From Euglena gracilis (Eukaryota > Euglenida > Euglenophyceae > Euglenales), in the NCBI GenBank assembly GCA_039621445.1, contig CP154954.1, positions 69,630,670 through 69,694,669 on the forward strand: a stretch of DNA of 64,000 bases, given 5' to 3'. This document shows, piece by piece, positions 1 to 12,400 of the stretch; position 1 is the first letter of the stretch, and every line of letters begins with the position of its first letter. The notes beneath the pieces are model-generated. The model did not search any database. It was given only the letters and a program-made list of their open reading frames with translations, and was not told the origin of the DNA. Both the position numbers and the translations under genes were made by a program.

Positions 1-3000
1 TGTCCGCGTCGGCTTGCACCCGCGGGGTCCGGTTGTAGAGGAAGGCTCCCATCCTTGAATTCCGTGCCAACGGTGGCTGCAGCACCGTCACCGGACTTCG
101 CGAGGTTGGCGAGGGTGCGTCCCAGGCCTGCGGTTCGCTTGGTGACGTCGACACCGGGGGTTTGCGTGTACGGTTCACCGGTAGTCCGCTCGAACAGGGC
201 CAGCAGCTGGACAGCCGTGGCGCCGGAGGCGGCAGGGCACACGACGCAGTCCTCTTGGAGCAACCGCACCAACCGGTCCACCAACCACCGGCGTCGCAGC
301 TCGCCAGAGGGGGGGGGCGTCGGAGGAGGTGGCTTGGGGCGCGGGGGCGCGGGGGCTGCCGCACGCCGGTGCACCTCCACGTCCCGTAGCTCGGCCACCG
401 TGAGACGCCGCTCTGTTGGGAGATGGCAGGGCTGTGGCAGCGGTCCCGGGACGGGGGCTGGGGTCGGAGCGGGGGGGGGTGTGCCGAGCCCGTGGGAGTC
501 ACTGGGGAGACGGCCATCAGCTCTCCGCGTCGACGTAGCAGCTCAGCTACGCGTTCTGCTAAAGCGTGATGGAGACGGCCTTTGAAGCGCACGGCATCGA
601 AGTCGGGCAGCAGGCAGTGTTGTGTCGCCGACGCTGGGATGAGGGCGGCCAACAGCGGCATGCGCATCGATGACAGCCAGTCATCTGACGGGAGAGGCAC
701 GTCGATGGCGGTGGAACTGCAAGCTGCCAGCCAGGCCTCCTTCAGGAGTGGCAGCCAGTCGGCGGAGCCGGTAGCTGGACAGCCTGTCAGCACATGGGCG
801 TCGTCCTCCAGGGCAGCCCCACAGCACAGGCAGGACGGTGAGGTGATGTTGTTGATCCCATGCCGCGTCAGCCGGTCGCGGGTGGCGAGACAGCCGCAGC
901 GCACGCGGGCCGTCCACTTCACCACTGCCGGAGGGACCCGATGTGCGAACGCCGTGACCGACACGATCGGCCGCTTGAACACGCCCACCGCCGTCTGGTC
1001 AAACAGCACATCCGTGGGGAAGATGGGGTCCAGCTGAGGTCGCGGGCCGCGGGCACCCCACAGTCCCCTCACGCGACACCATCAGGCTGCCGGGAAGGAG
1101 CGGGCCACCTCCATCACCACGGAGCTGTCGGAGTCGATGAGCACCACCGCGTCGCCCAGGGGGCCACGAAGCAGCACGTCTGCCGATGAGGGCCAGGGCG
1201 AGAGGCCAGGCTCCTGCGCCACACGCTTCGCCAGGCCATCCACCACATCATTGCCGACCGCTTTTTGCCGTCTGGCGCGCACCCCCTCCTCGTCGTGGGC
1301 CAACACCTTCTTGACCGTTAGCGGGCACGGGCACGCCGCCGCCGCCATCAAAGCTTGGCGTACCTCCACACGATCCGGGCAGCGCAACTGTCGCAATGCG
1401 GACCAGCTGCCCCAGCGGCGCAGCAGGTGTAGCGAGCACAACGAGTCTGTGAGCACCCGGGCTGGCTGCATCTTCGGGGCGAGCGTGAGGGCGATCAGTT
1501 CGCACTGCGTACTGCTGCGCGCCGCCGGCACTGCCCGCAAGACCGACTCCTCCGTGAGGGGAAGCCACACTGCAGCGCAGCCACCAGCCGAGGACAGGGA
1601 GCCGTCTGTGAAAGCCGTGCGGCCCTCCACTAAGCCGTCGATCGGGGACAGCACCACGTCCGCGAGGAGGCAGGGCTCCGGGCCGAGGGCAGGCCAGCAG
1701 CGGGCTCGCGAGCAGGCGGTGTTCCGGACCACTTTCCAGCCGATGACGGCCAGAGCGGAGCGCAGCGCCAGCGATGGCTCTGACCAGAGCTGACCAGGGC
1801 AGGCCACAGCGCGGTGCACGACGCCCTCCGTGCCGGGGGAGTTGGCGAGACGATGCAGCCAGCGCAGCTGCAGGAAGCGCATGTGCTCCACGGGGTGGAG
1901 CGGGGCCGAGTCCCCCAGCGGCCACGACAAGGCGACCTCCGGTGCTGTCCACGCATTGAGCTCCGGCGGCAGTTTGCTGCACACAGCACGCTTGCCCGCG
2001 GACACGAGCGCCTTCAACAGGGATGGCGGTAGGTGGCGGAGCTCACAGCCGTAGAGTGCCTGCGGCAGCACGGTGCAGCGCCACAGCATGGCGGAGAGGG
2101 AGGCCGGGAGCGGCAGCCCGCGGAGACACTGTGCTGTCGCAAAGGCCTTGTCCAGCCGGGGGCGCCAGTGCACCGCTGCCACCGCACGGTCCGGTAGACC
2201 GATCTCGATGCCGACGAAGCGGAAGCTGGTGGAGGTCAGGACTGTCGAGGCGCCTGCCGAGACCGCCCGGCCCGGGCCCAAGGAGGACCAGGCCTGCACC
2301 TTCGTCACCAGCACACCCAGCAGGTCGCACCAGCGAAGGTATGCCGCGATCAGCTTCTCCAGCGCAGGTCGCGAGGGAGCGATGAGGACGAGGTCGTCAG
2401 CGAAGCTCACCGACGCCACATGCAGACCGCCGATGTCAACGCCCAGCCGCTCCACCGACGCACAACGATGGAAGGGCTCGAACAGCACATTCAGCAAGTC
2501 CGGGCTAGCGGGGCAACCCTGGGCCAGCCCATTGGCAGCGCGCCAGGCGTCGCCGAGGACGGAGCCGTACCGGAAGCGCCGGTTCACGTCGCGATAGAAG
2601 GCCTGGAAGCAGCGCACGATGTTCTCCCTCACGCCAGCTGCCTGCAGGATGCGGAAGACGGCCCACCACGGCAGCGAGTCGAAGCATTTCGTCAGGTCGA
2701 AAGACGCCAGCCACAGCCCTGCCCGCCGCTTGCGCTGCAGATGGATCAGGTCGAACACCACCTGTGCGGCGTGGAGCGTCCCGCGGTTCGCCCGGAACCC
2801 GAAGGCTGCGTCGGACAGGATGCACTGCTGCAGCGTAGGCGTCCACAGCTGCACTGTCCCCTTCGCCCAGATCCGGTACAGCACCTCCAAGACGGTGATG
2901 GGACGTTGGTCTTGTGGCCGCATACCGCCGGAGGACTTCGGGATCATGGCCACGTAGGCTTCCAGCCAAGTGGCTGGCCACCGCCCCTCCTCCTCGACGA

Positions 3001-4718
3001 GCGCCAGCAAGCGCGCAATCGCCTCGGGCCATGGGGAAGGCAATGATCGCCACACCCCGATGGGGACGCCCGTTGTGCCTGGTGAGGCAGCCTCCCGCAT
3101 GGCGCGCAGCGCGGTCCGCACCCGATCGGCTGTCCACCGTGCTGACGGCCAGACCGCAGAGGGGATGTGGTCGCCGAAGGGGGAGTCGAGGAACGCCTGC
3201 CAGCGTGCATCGGCGTCCACAGCCTCATGTTGCCGCAGCACCCCGTCCACCCAGAAGAGGCGGACAGCCGAATCCACCTCGGTAGGCGTAATGCATCGGT
3301 AGGCGTCATGCACTGCTGCCCCGAGGCATCCAGCACCGGCCTCAAGCCCCACGGAAGGCTCTCTGCCCACAACCATCGCTGGATCACGCCGATGTCCTCT
3401 TTCCACAGGCGGGGGAGTGCAGCGCGGAAGCGGCGGCAGCGCTCAGAGCGGTGTGCCTGTACCAGCTCCTGCAGGGTGCGGCGGTGTTTGGCAGCACCAG
3501 CGGCGGAGGCGAGGTCGGCGAGGGTGCCCGAGCGCGGCAGTGCTTCGCCACGGTGAGCCAGGTTGTTCAGCCACTGCAGCAGGTGATAGGGCCAAGGTCC
3601 AGGTCCTCCTGCTTTGCGCGAGTACTTGGCCGCGACACGGAGCAGGTCGCCCAGCAGCGCTCGATGGTGTCATATGGTGTTGGAGTCGTAGGCCAGCCGC
3701 CACTTCTTGGGGCGTGTTGCCCAGCCACCCGCCATGACGACCGCGTGGTGTAGGGCTGTGCGCAGCGCGGTAGCCAGGGAGTCCAGGGTCTCCCCAGGGA
3801 GAGGGGCCAGGGCCTTGACCGCGGCGGAAGCCAGCCACTCCTCGACGATGCCCGCCCACACTGGTGACTCGGTGAGGGAGGCGGAGGGATCGAAGAGGAG
3901 AGGCGGTGGCCGGGGACGTGGGGAATGCCAGTCGATGTGGGCGACATCGAGGGCGAGGGTGACGAGCACTGGTGAGTGTCCGCCATCTTGCACCGAGTCG
4001 AGCACTGAGGCGGACCGGACCAGGCGCAGGCGGCGGCATTGGCGAGGACCAAGTCGATTCGGGACGCTGCAGGGGTGCCGGACTGTCGGAAAGGCCACGG
4101 GAGACGCGGCGGCAGCATGGACTCGTGGACGTCCACCCACGGGCAGCCGGGGCCGAGGAGCCGGGTCAGCAGGGGGCAGATGGGGCGGTGGGCGCCGGAC
4201 TCACTGCGGTAATCGCGAGCGGGGTTGACGGAGCCGTTGAAATCCCCCAGCAGGAGCGTGGGGATCTGCATGTCGAGGGAGTGCACCAGCTCCAGCATAG
4301 CCTGGTCGAATGGTGCCCGCTCCATTGTGCCCGGCAGCGGCGCGTACACCGAGATGAACAGCACACCATGTGGAAGACCACGGCGAGGAGCCAGTGCGAT
4401 CCCAGCCAGCCTCCGCATCGCATGCAAGCGGCCCCAAGCAGGGTTGCGTGGCAGCGCTGGCACCACCGCGATGCCCTCCCGAGCGATGAAGCCCACACCG
4501 CAGGCGCGAGCCCGATCCTCCGAGCGGTACCGTTGGGCTGGCCGACCATGATGGAGGTGGAGCCCAGCGTTGCGTGCCGTGGTGTGGGCCTTCTCCACAG
4601 CCAGCATGGACAGGTGGGTCTCTTGGATGGCCAGGACGTCCACCGGCACTGCGCATGAGATCACTGTTGCTCGCTCCGCCGACCAGCCGGTAAGGTTTCA
4701 GGTCCCTACTCGCAGGAC
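1..4718 (-). pseudogene. LINE ORF2: endonuclease, reverse transcriptase, RNase H, zinc tail; broken
   Basis: The endonuclease begins around 4718 (VLRVGT, then TGA where the family has Trp, then NLTGWSAE). It shows LAIQETHLS (about 4620-4640), LLLGDFNGS (4236-4253) and, after a frame change near 4020, DGGHSPVLV (about 3966-3987), the catalytic signatures of apurinic-type endonucleases. The linker is crossed by TGA at 3670-3672 and by a frame change at a 17-bp duplication (3279-3312). The reverse transcriptase is open from 3406, with the FADD catalytic box at about 2394-2405. RNase H follows, with FTDGS (about 1600), QCELIAL, LTDS and GNDVVDGLAK. TGA at 1082-1084 interrupts the frame, yet the same frame stays open to base 1 and encodes the zinc-binding tail (RVRCGCLATRDRLTRHGI, then CLCC; 805-930). 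Translation would yield no full-length enzyme under the standard code. Confidence 0.9.
3279..3312 (-). repeat. 17-bp tandem duplication that shifts the LINE ORF2 frame
   Basis: Two adjacent 17-base units, 3279-3295 and 3296-3312, differ at one base. Coding sense upstream (higher coordinates) lies in a different frame from the reverse transcriptase downstream. Seventeen bases is one short of a multiple of three, and the arithmetic of the two frames shows that this duplication alone accounts for the shift. Confidence 0.85.
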
Positions 4719-4767
4719 ACGAGGAGCGACACCACCAGGGGGGCTCGAGGCCCCCCGCGCTGCCAGG

Positions 4768-7247
4768 TCAGGCATCGCGCCACGCCCCCTCCGAGGCAGT
4801 GCGCGCTTTCTTCTTCAGCGCCGGCTTCTCAGGGGTGAGCTCGCCCGCATCTCGTGTGCGACCTCGGCTGTCCTCCTCCGGGCCGTCCATCGGCTGGGCA
4901 CCACCAGAGGCCGCTGCAGGAGCTCGGGGGGTCGTTGGAGCAGCCGCCAGCTCGTCTGCCATCCGCTCGTGACTGAACAGCTCAACCCCTCCCAGACGCG
5001 GTACAGGAGCACCTACTTGAGACGAAGGCGCGTACGGCTGACGCTGGAAATGCTCGGCGTGCCCGGCCGCATGCCCCCGTCGCGTCGCCGCAAGCTGCGC
5101 CCACAGGTCGGCGTTCTCACGGCGCAGCTCCTCCAGCTGCCACTGCTGCCGCTCCATGGCCTGGCGCAGAGCCCGCATCTCCGCCAGCACAGCATCCAGG
5201 GGGGACGGTGAGGGAGCAGCAGGAACCCCGAGTGGGGCGGTCTCCACGACCGAAGCCTTCTTTGCCGCACGGCGAGCTGCACGGGAGCCTGGTGCCGGTG
5301 GCGGAGATGCCGGAGATGGGCTGGGACCCAGCGGACGTGTCGCCTTGAACGTTTGCGACGGCGGTGGCTGTCGGAGTTCGGTCATGGGGGATTGCCGTGG
5401 GCCGAGAATCTGCCGCGCACCACCCCAGGTCGACGAGGACGGCAGGCCAGGCGCTGCAGAGAGCGGCGGGGGAGCAGGCCGGGCAGTTGGTGGAGTGCCT
5501 GCTGTCGGCGGGCGTCGTTGTGGAGGACTGGCCGGAGACAACTGCGCACTGCAAGACCTCTGCCCCCAGCCACCATCGTCCAGGGAGGTCCGCGTTGGTT
5601 GCCCCGCCGCTTGGAAGAAGGCAACCCGGCGGAATGGCCCCGCAGCACCGAGGCGCACCTCACCCCGGAGAGGGTCCAAGCCCACCGCCGCGATGAGCTC
5701 CCGTACTCGGAAGACGTCGGCGTCGGACAGGGGTCCCAGCCTCCACCACGATGCCCCGGGTGTGGGCCGCTTTGGGGTCGTTCAGCACCGCGCGGACCTT
5801 GCCTTGGATGACCGCAGGGTCTGCGCCACCCCGCACGCTGATCCGCACCGCGACGTCCTTCTCCGCAGGGAGAAGACCAGCGACGCCAGGCACGTCGTGG
5901 AGGGCGTCCCACAGCGCAGCGCAGCGGCATCCGCAATCCGGCCTCACAGGTACAGCAGGTTGAACTGCTCCCGCTGCAAGGCCGGCGCCGTCTCCTTCGT
6001 CCAGAACGGCCGGATGAACAGGCCGCCACAGCCGCTGCCGCGCATCCACTGCAGCGCTTCGCCCGCAGAACCGCGAGGAGAGCGAGGAGCTCTCCGCTGT
6101 GGAGGGTCTGTAGGCCTTGCACACGGTGTGCCGCCCCGAATGCCACGCCCACCGCGCCAGCCAGCTTGCTTAGCGCACGCCGGAGCTCCCGCTCCGCATT
6201 CCGTTGCCACACTGTCGGGGGCAGCCGGAACTCCACCCGCAGCAGCTCCAAGCCACTCAGTTCGGGGTCTGGGAGAGCACGCCGCACCCAGCAGTTGGCC
6301 ACCTCCACCGCAGGCCCGCCTCCAGCAACAGGGCGCCGCAGATTGAGGAAGAGCATCACCTGGCTGCGGGGCAGGTACCCCAACTCCCACTCTTCAGGCG
6401 GCAAGCACTTCACCGCGGCGGGGATGCGTAGCACCGGCGCGCGCTCGGCCAAAGCCACCACCTCCACGTCCAAGCGGGGATCGTCGAACAAGGCAGCAGC
6501 ATCACCAAGCAGGGGGCGTAGCATTGCCACGTCCAGATCGGCAGGGCACCGGTTGCGGTCGACGAGGACTGCCAAAGAGATCAGCGATGCCGGGTGTTCC
6601 ACCTCGGCTCGCCGCTTCAGGGTCAGCACCAGCTCCCGCAGGTGAGGCCGCGGTGGGATCACCAGGTGGCGGGCGTCTTCGGACCAGCGCCTCGAGTCGG
6701 GGCAGGCGGCGAGGTCGGCATCGGTGAGGTCAGCTCCAGAGGCGAAATCGCCCCCCACCACCAAAGCCTGGTCTGGCTCGTCCAGGCGTCGGATGTCGGC
6801 TGCCAGCTGCAGCAGCCACTCCTTCGGGATGCGGGTGTCGTACACCCGCACCGGCAGCTTGTTGTCGACGGTGGCGGGCAGCGACCAGCCAGCCGCACGC
6901 AGCTTGCCCGCCTCCTGCAGCTTCTGCAGCTGCTGCCGGTCGAGAGGGACGGGCCGTCGCTGCGTGGTTGGGTTGTCGTTGAGCGCGTGCTGCAGCCGGT
7001 TGCGGGCCTTGTGGCTGAGGGCCCAGGCCACTGCAGCGGGGGGCAGCACGGCACACATGTCGAAGTCGAACAAGGTGGGAGCAGGGGTCCTAAGCAGTCG
7101 GAGCGTGTCGGTGGAGTCCAAATCGGGGATCAGCAGGAGGAGGGGCTCCGATCGAACCAAGCCGCTAACGCGGCTTCCAAACGCAAAGGGAGGGGTGGGA
7201 AGAACGCTGAGCAGAAAGGCCAAGAACGTTGTGACGGAAGACTCCAT
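4768..7247 (-). pseudogene. LINE ORF1 (nucleic-acid-binding/coiled-coil protein), frameshifted
   Basis: The first long frame runs from 7247, with a likely initiator Met codon at 7056-7058 (context DFDMCAVLPP), to about 6060. Coding sense then moves to another frame (motif RPFWTKETAPALQREQ), meets TGA at 5944-5946, shifts again within a run of 5-bp repeats (gctgc) near 5912-5925, and returns near 5740 to the frame that ends with TGA at 4768-4770. The C-terminal part holds an amphipathic, Glu/Arg/Leu-rich segment (about 5085-5200, motif LDAVLAEMRALRQAMERQ) expected to form a coiled coil, followed by a Pro/Ala-rich and a Lys-rich tail. LINE ORF1 proteins commonly form such trimers and bind element RNA; that role is inferred. 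No zinc knuckle was seen. The copy is not translatable as one chain. Confidence 0.82.
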
Positions 7248-7284
7248 GTTTCAGGCAGATCCAAAAAAAATGGTTTTGGGTTAC

Positions 7285-7558
7285 AGTTACGGTTACCCTA
7301 AACCTGACCCTGACCCTCATCCTGACACTAACCCTGAATCTAACCCCACACCAACCCTGACCCAGAACTCTAACCCTAAGCCTGACCCTGACCCTAATCC
7401 TAACCCTGACCCTGACCCTAATCCTAACCCTGGCCCTGACCCTAATCCTAACCTGACTCTGACCCTAATCCTCACCTGACCCTGACCCTAAACCTAACCC
7501 TAACACTAACCCTAATTCTACCCTTACCCCGACCCAAACCCTAATCCTAACCCTAACA
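7285..7558 (+). repeat. Degenerate interstitial telomere-like array
   Basis: About 270 bp of CCCTAA-type hexamers mixed with CCCTGA, CCTAAT and 7-base variants. The units are diverged, so this is not a fresh telomere end. It lies directly against the 5' end of the LINE. Confidence 0.85.
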
Positions 7559-9246
7559 CAACGGTGCCAAGGAGGATGGGGTTCAGGCAAAGGGAGTCCG
7601 GAAATTTTTGGGCTGGCTCAACCCCAGGGATGCCTTGGGGGGGGGGGTCCGGACCCCCCCCCCTCCCAACACGGAGGGGGGTCGGACTCCCCCCCCCTAC
7701 CTCGAAACTGAAGGGGGCCGGGAAAATTTTTGGTTTTATGGAGGGGCAAAGGGCGGAATACCAGGCCAAGATTGGTCGAAAATCTCTGATTTTTCGGTGA
7801 AAATAAATTCAAAATGCTCATTTTTTGAAATTTTTTGAACAATTTTCTTGTGGAAAACACCAAAACATCAAAAGTGGGCAATATGCTCAAAAGTGAGGAA
7901 AAGGGCATTTTTTGCTCATTTTCCAGGACGCAGTGCCAAAAGAAAAAAATTCGCTGTTTTTGGAAGCTGTCAAGGAGGGGGGGTCGGACCCCCCCCCCCA
8001 CCACAAAACTGAAGAACTTCCCATCAATCCCAGCTCAACCCCTATTGCAGTCCCAGCTGCAACTGAGCAGGAACTGGGTCAAACTGGACCCCACCCAAAA
8101 AATCGAAACGGTAAAAAATCCTAACGTCAGCAATTCTGGTAAAAACCCAAACAAAATAATTGGTGCAATTGAGATTGGGGGAGATATGGAGGCAAAGTTT
8201 CATAAGGAGGATGTGATGAAGTTTGAAGACGTGATAAACTAGGTCTGGTTGATCCGCTGGAGGGAACCGATGTTTGGGGGGGGGGGTTCAAAATACTCAT
8301 CAGAGCCAGGCACCGATATTTCGGATAGGGGATGCCCACCCCGCAGTGCCGGCACTGCGTGGCACTGCGTGGCACTGCGTGCGTGGCACTGCGTGCGGCA
8401 CTGCATGGCACTGCGTGGCACTGCGTGACACTGCGTGGCACTGCGTGCACTGCGTGACACTGCGTGGCACTGCGTGCACTGCGTGGCACTGCGGGCTGTT
8501 AAACCTAGTTTTTGCAACATTGGAATTTTCGGACCATCAAGGGCAATTCTGGTTGTTTTGCGCAACTTTTTGCCTTTTTGGGCCAATTTGACCACATCTG
8601 GCTAGAAATGTCGAACAATGACCATAAAAATGCCTACATAGCGCCACATCATTGAAGGTGCTTGCATACAGGTTAAACGGCCCGCAGTGCCACGCAGTGC
8701 CACGCAGTGCCGGCACTGCGGGGTGGGCATCCCCTAGTCAAACGACCCGACTAAAAAAAATGGGTCACTCTGACGTCAAACCATTAAAAATCCCTTTTTA
8801 TTGAAAAAAATAAACCCCCAAAAAATGAAACCCCCCCCCCTAAAATGAGACCTGGACGTTCCGAGCAAAAATCCACGAAATGGATCCCCCATGAAAGTAG
8901 AAAAGGAATTGCCGAAGGCCTGAAAGAAGGCACGACAAGAAGAGGTTGAAAGGAAAATCATTTCTAAAATCATGCATCAGTAGCACAGCTCCACTGCATG
9001 CATGGCCTCTGACCTCACCGAGAAAAGATGCCATGTCTATGTCTATGAACGTAAAATGACATGAGAATCAGTGCTCAAAGGGGCATCCTGGAACAATTTC
9101 AAAAAAACAAAGATTTTCCAGAAAAACTCCATAAAATGGACCCCCCCCCCATGAATAAGAACCCCCCCTCAGGCTTTCCAGCAACCGACCCATGAAATGG
9201 ACCCGTGGTCTAATTTGGGGGGGGGGGTATGAACAGTCTGCGGAGT
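7559..9246. other. Non-coding: poly-G/C repeats and AT-rich spacer
   Basis: Apart from the TIR element at 8326-8736, I see only poly-G/poly-C motifs (about 7635-7700, 7975-8005, 8275-8290, 9145-9230) and low-complexity A/T-rich sequence. The open frames here are proline-, glycine- or lysine-rich products of these repeats. Confidence 0.6.
8326..8736. mobile_element. 411-bp element with perfect 54-bp terminal inverted repeats
   Basis: The first and last 54 bases are perfect inverted copies, beginning TAGGGGATGCCCACCCCGCA. The TIRs contain the 10-base unit GGCACTGCGT, which continues as a degenerate tandem array to about 8495 on the left side only. There is no coding capacity and no clear target duplication in the flanks. 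It is probably a non-autonomous or foldback element. Confidence 0.75.
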
Positions 9247-9498
9247 TTATTTCAATTCCATTCTTGCCACCGAATGAGGAGACATTTCATGAGTGATGCA
9301 GTGTGCTGTGAATCGGGTCAGGCGGGTTGTGTCTCCCATGGAGACAGGGCTGTGGACAGCCATGCGGAGGGCCATTTTGGGTCGGTCAGGGGCGGGGCGG
9401 CCATTGCCGGGGATGGAGAGGCAATCCAATGGACAGGTCAGCACAGGAGCATACAGCACAGCACGAGGACCATACGCAGGCTTCTTGTCAAACCGCCA
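9247..9498 (-). CDS. Terminal exon of gene A (or of a separate small gene)
   Basis: An 84-codon exon including the TAA stop, entered in phase 0 after an AG acceptor at 9499-9500 (context cgtctctcag). It encodes WRFDKKPAYGPRAVLYAP, then a Pro-rich stretch and ends in MELK. The composition is that of ordinary coding sequence and the frame is open throughout. Its link to gene A rests on a GC donor at 10385, so it could belong to another transcript. Confidence 0.65.
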   Translation of the reverse strand, partial: WRFDKKPAYGPRAVLYAPVLTCPLDCLSIPGNGRPAPDRPKMALRMAVHSPVSMGDTTRLTRFTAHCITHEMSPHSVARMELK

Positions 9499-12400
9499 CT
9501 GAGAGACGTTCCCACGTGTGGTGGAAGCCCCCCCTTTCCTTTTGCCAGGAGGGTGTGAAACCGACCTGTGCGAATTGACCCCCCAGGCCGCACACCAAAA
9601 AGCAGGAGGTCAATTTTTTTTTTTGGATTCAGTCATCCCCTGGGGGGTGGATTTGGGCCCCCCCTTCTGGTGTAGGGGGGATTTGGGGATGAGGGGGAGA
9701 CACCTCCTCCCCTAACCAGTGGCATGGCCAGAGTTGCCAATTATCAGCCCAAATGTTCAAAGTAACACTGAGGAAAATTTGACCTTTCCAGGACCACTTG
9801 GCAGGGTTTTGAGAGGGGAGTCACCCCCAACCTACATTCAAGGCAACGTCCTTTAAAATCTTGGCACCCTCTGACCCTCCTTATATCGAACCCTGGTGGG
9901 GGGTGGGGGGTCGGTGACTCCGCCACCCAGGACAAAATGGGCAAAATGGATTTGTTCAAAAAAAAAAGAACGTTAATCCCTACATCATGGGCGCTGGCTG
10001 GTCACTTTCGGTCACATCAAGCCAACCCTCTCGGGGAGGAGGTTCCGGAGCAAAACCATCAGAAGGTCATATGGTCCTGCCGATGGCGTGTCTTAATGAC
10101 TCTGCGGGGAGGACTTTCCCCCGTCCAACCAGAGGTTCTTTTTCAAGGACGTGGGGGTTGGGTACCAACAGAGGGGCTTGGGGGATGCCATTTGGTCAAC
10201 TTTGGGGTCAAAAAAAAAACCACAGAGAAAACATTCGGGCTGGCCCACCCACTCACCCCCATCAGCCACATCTCCCTCATACCCACATTGCCAACCCTTG
10301 AAAAAAAAATTATTCCAAACCCACCCACCATCCCACCTCAAACCCCGCAAGGTTGGGTCACACCACGGTTAAAGGAATCTATGCCCTGGGCCTTTCCATT
10401 CCAGTTTCCCTTCTCCCATTCTCAAAGAAGAAGGAGTCTGTTTGGAAAGCTGGGCTGGATTGAGTTGAGGGGTGTGCCAGGGCTTTGCCTCCCCTGGGAA
10501 ATAATAAATTAAACAAATTTTCGCAAGCCCCCAGGAAACTGTCTCCAGACAAATCAGCAGGTACAGGTGGCAGGAGACGGGTAGACCAGTGGGTATGGAG
10601 GACAATTTCTCTGGCGGGTCCGGTTCAGAGGACAAAAAATGACATTTTCGACCCCCAGTGAAAAAAAAAGGTCTGGAAAAGCACTCTTTTCACAAAATTT
10701 GTCACCAGAAGCCTGAAAAAAATGTTCGAAATTTGTTTAAGCCTGGAAACTGTCTTTTTAAAAACAAAAAATTGGAAAACTTTCCTAGGACACAGGTGAG
10801 CGGGTACGGGGGTGGAGGACAGTTTCCCGGGGGACAATTTCCCGGGGGGGATAAATAATCTTTCCGCATTTCTTGTGTGGCGATTCCGGCGCCAGTAGGT
10901 GTTCTGGAGGCCGGGTGACAGGTCCAAAAAGCACATTCAGGAAATGCTTTATTTACTCATCATGAGTGAACCCTTTGGACCCCCTTAGCGACGTGGAAGA
11001 AAGGATGTGGATTTTCTCATTTCTTCATTATTGGCGATTCTTTTGGTTACCGTAGGAAACTCCATGGGGGCTTCAATTTGTATTTTGGAATTTCGCCAAC
11101 TTCAAAAGCCTCCAGATCACGGTGCTGCAAAGGATCAAAAAGCAAGCAAAGGGTGGATCAAGCCACTGAGTCTTTTTTGCTGTAAGTTTTTTTTAAAACT
11201 CTATCAAAAACTTATAATTATTGATACAATGTTGATTGTTTACCCATTTACAAACAAATGGTTATAGGCTGTTGAGATGCTTGCTGGCACACTGTTGACA
11301 GTGGACATGGGGAAGAGATGGCCCTGTTTCGAGGTATCCCTGCGGAGCGGATATCCAGCGGCTTCAACCTTCAGGTAGAAAATGGAATGATGTGTCAGCA
11401 CGTGTCTGCAGGCCTGCTTCCGAGCCGGGTGACATTGAGGGTTGGCAGGCACAGGGAAAGCAGTGTCGACCCATCGGAGTGGGTTTGGGGTGGTTTGGGT
11501 GTGGGTTTGGGGTGGTTGCTCACAGCTCACAGCGTACCCCGTGCCAATGCTTCTCCTGAACAGCGGGGTGCGGGTGGAGGTGTTTTGCGCGGTGGACATA
11601 ACTCCCAGTTCGGAAGAACCCCCCAGTTATCACCCTTTGGGAATTTGTCCGATGAAAATGAAGCCTAGAGTCACTCCCAACTCCAAGCAATGCCCCCTTC
11701 CCTGAGGTGGGGAGGAATGCCCGCCATGGCAGGCAGTCTGCTGTTATTCGTAGTATCAAATGAACACACATCCCTGGTAATTGAAAACATCATTGGAGAA
11801 TCACTGAAGGCTTGGTGAGGGGTGGTTGGCCTATTCCACTATCCTATTCTGACCTTCAAAAAATTAATCAAAATTGGCCCCAAATGGCATCCTGTATCCC
11901 AATCTCCCCCGAACTTTTCTACTCCTTCGGCAACAAAATCCGGTACTCCTCTTTTCTTTCACTGGACAGTGCGACCCCACCACTCAAGCGGGAAATAGGC
12001 CCCCAGCAGGTTGGGAGAGGGCCTGAGGGAAGGCGCGACACCGGAAGCAACACACGCAGTCACGGCATATGGCCTGGAAGGCTGGGGGAAGGCAGAGGGA
12101 AAGGAAAAGAGGGCCTGTGGTCCAGCACAGGACGCGGGCTGTCAGCTGTACATTGGGAAGTACGGTGCAGGACTGTTGGGGGGGGGGAGGGTCCCAGCAT
12201 GGGGGGGGGGGGGGGACATGGCGGTGCCCCATATGGGAGTTCGCTGGGAAAACTCCGACACACAAACGGCACTGTCGGAAATGCGGCAAGGGGTGGGGCC
12301 CCACCTGGGAGGTGGGGTCGAATCCCAGGTAGGGAGATGCAACATGGACCCACGAAAAACGCGACGCAAAAGCGGAAATAAATGCAAATAAACGCAAAAA

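Larger units (their letters stand above)
1..7247 (-). mobile_element. Decayed LINE (non-LTR retrotransposon), 3' end off the window
   Basis: Read on the minus strand, the element encodes in order an ORF1 with a coiled coil, an apurinic-type endonuclease, a reverse transcriptase, an RNase H and a CCHC-like zinc-binding tail. This is the domain order of non-LTR retrotransposons that carry RNase H. The 3' end (UTR, tail, target duplication) lies left of base 1. The 5' end is near 7250 and abuts a telomere-like array. The element is much more GC-rich than the DNA after 7560. It is not intact: reading-frame changes occur near 6060, 5920, 5740, 4020 and 3300, and in-frame TGA codons occur at 5944, 4698, 3670 and 1082. 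No other long ORF in the window belongs to it. The assignment to a LINE is secure from the motifs; the clade is not assigned. Confidence 0.95.

Noticed and set aside
1082-1084. Selenocysteine at the LINE TGA
   Set aside because: No insertion element was identified, and other TGA and frameshift defects show general decay.
11056-11169. Plus-strand exon ending in TGA (ETPWGLQFVFWNFANF)
   Set aside because: The minus strand has a better acceptor and donor at 11124/11051, and a peptide that fits the phases of the neighbouring exons.
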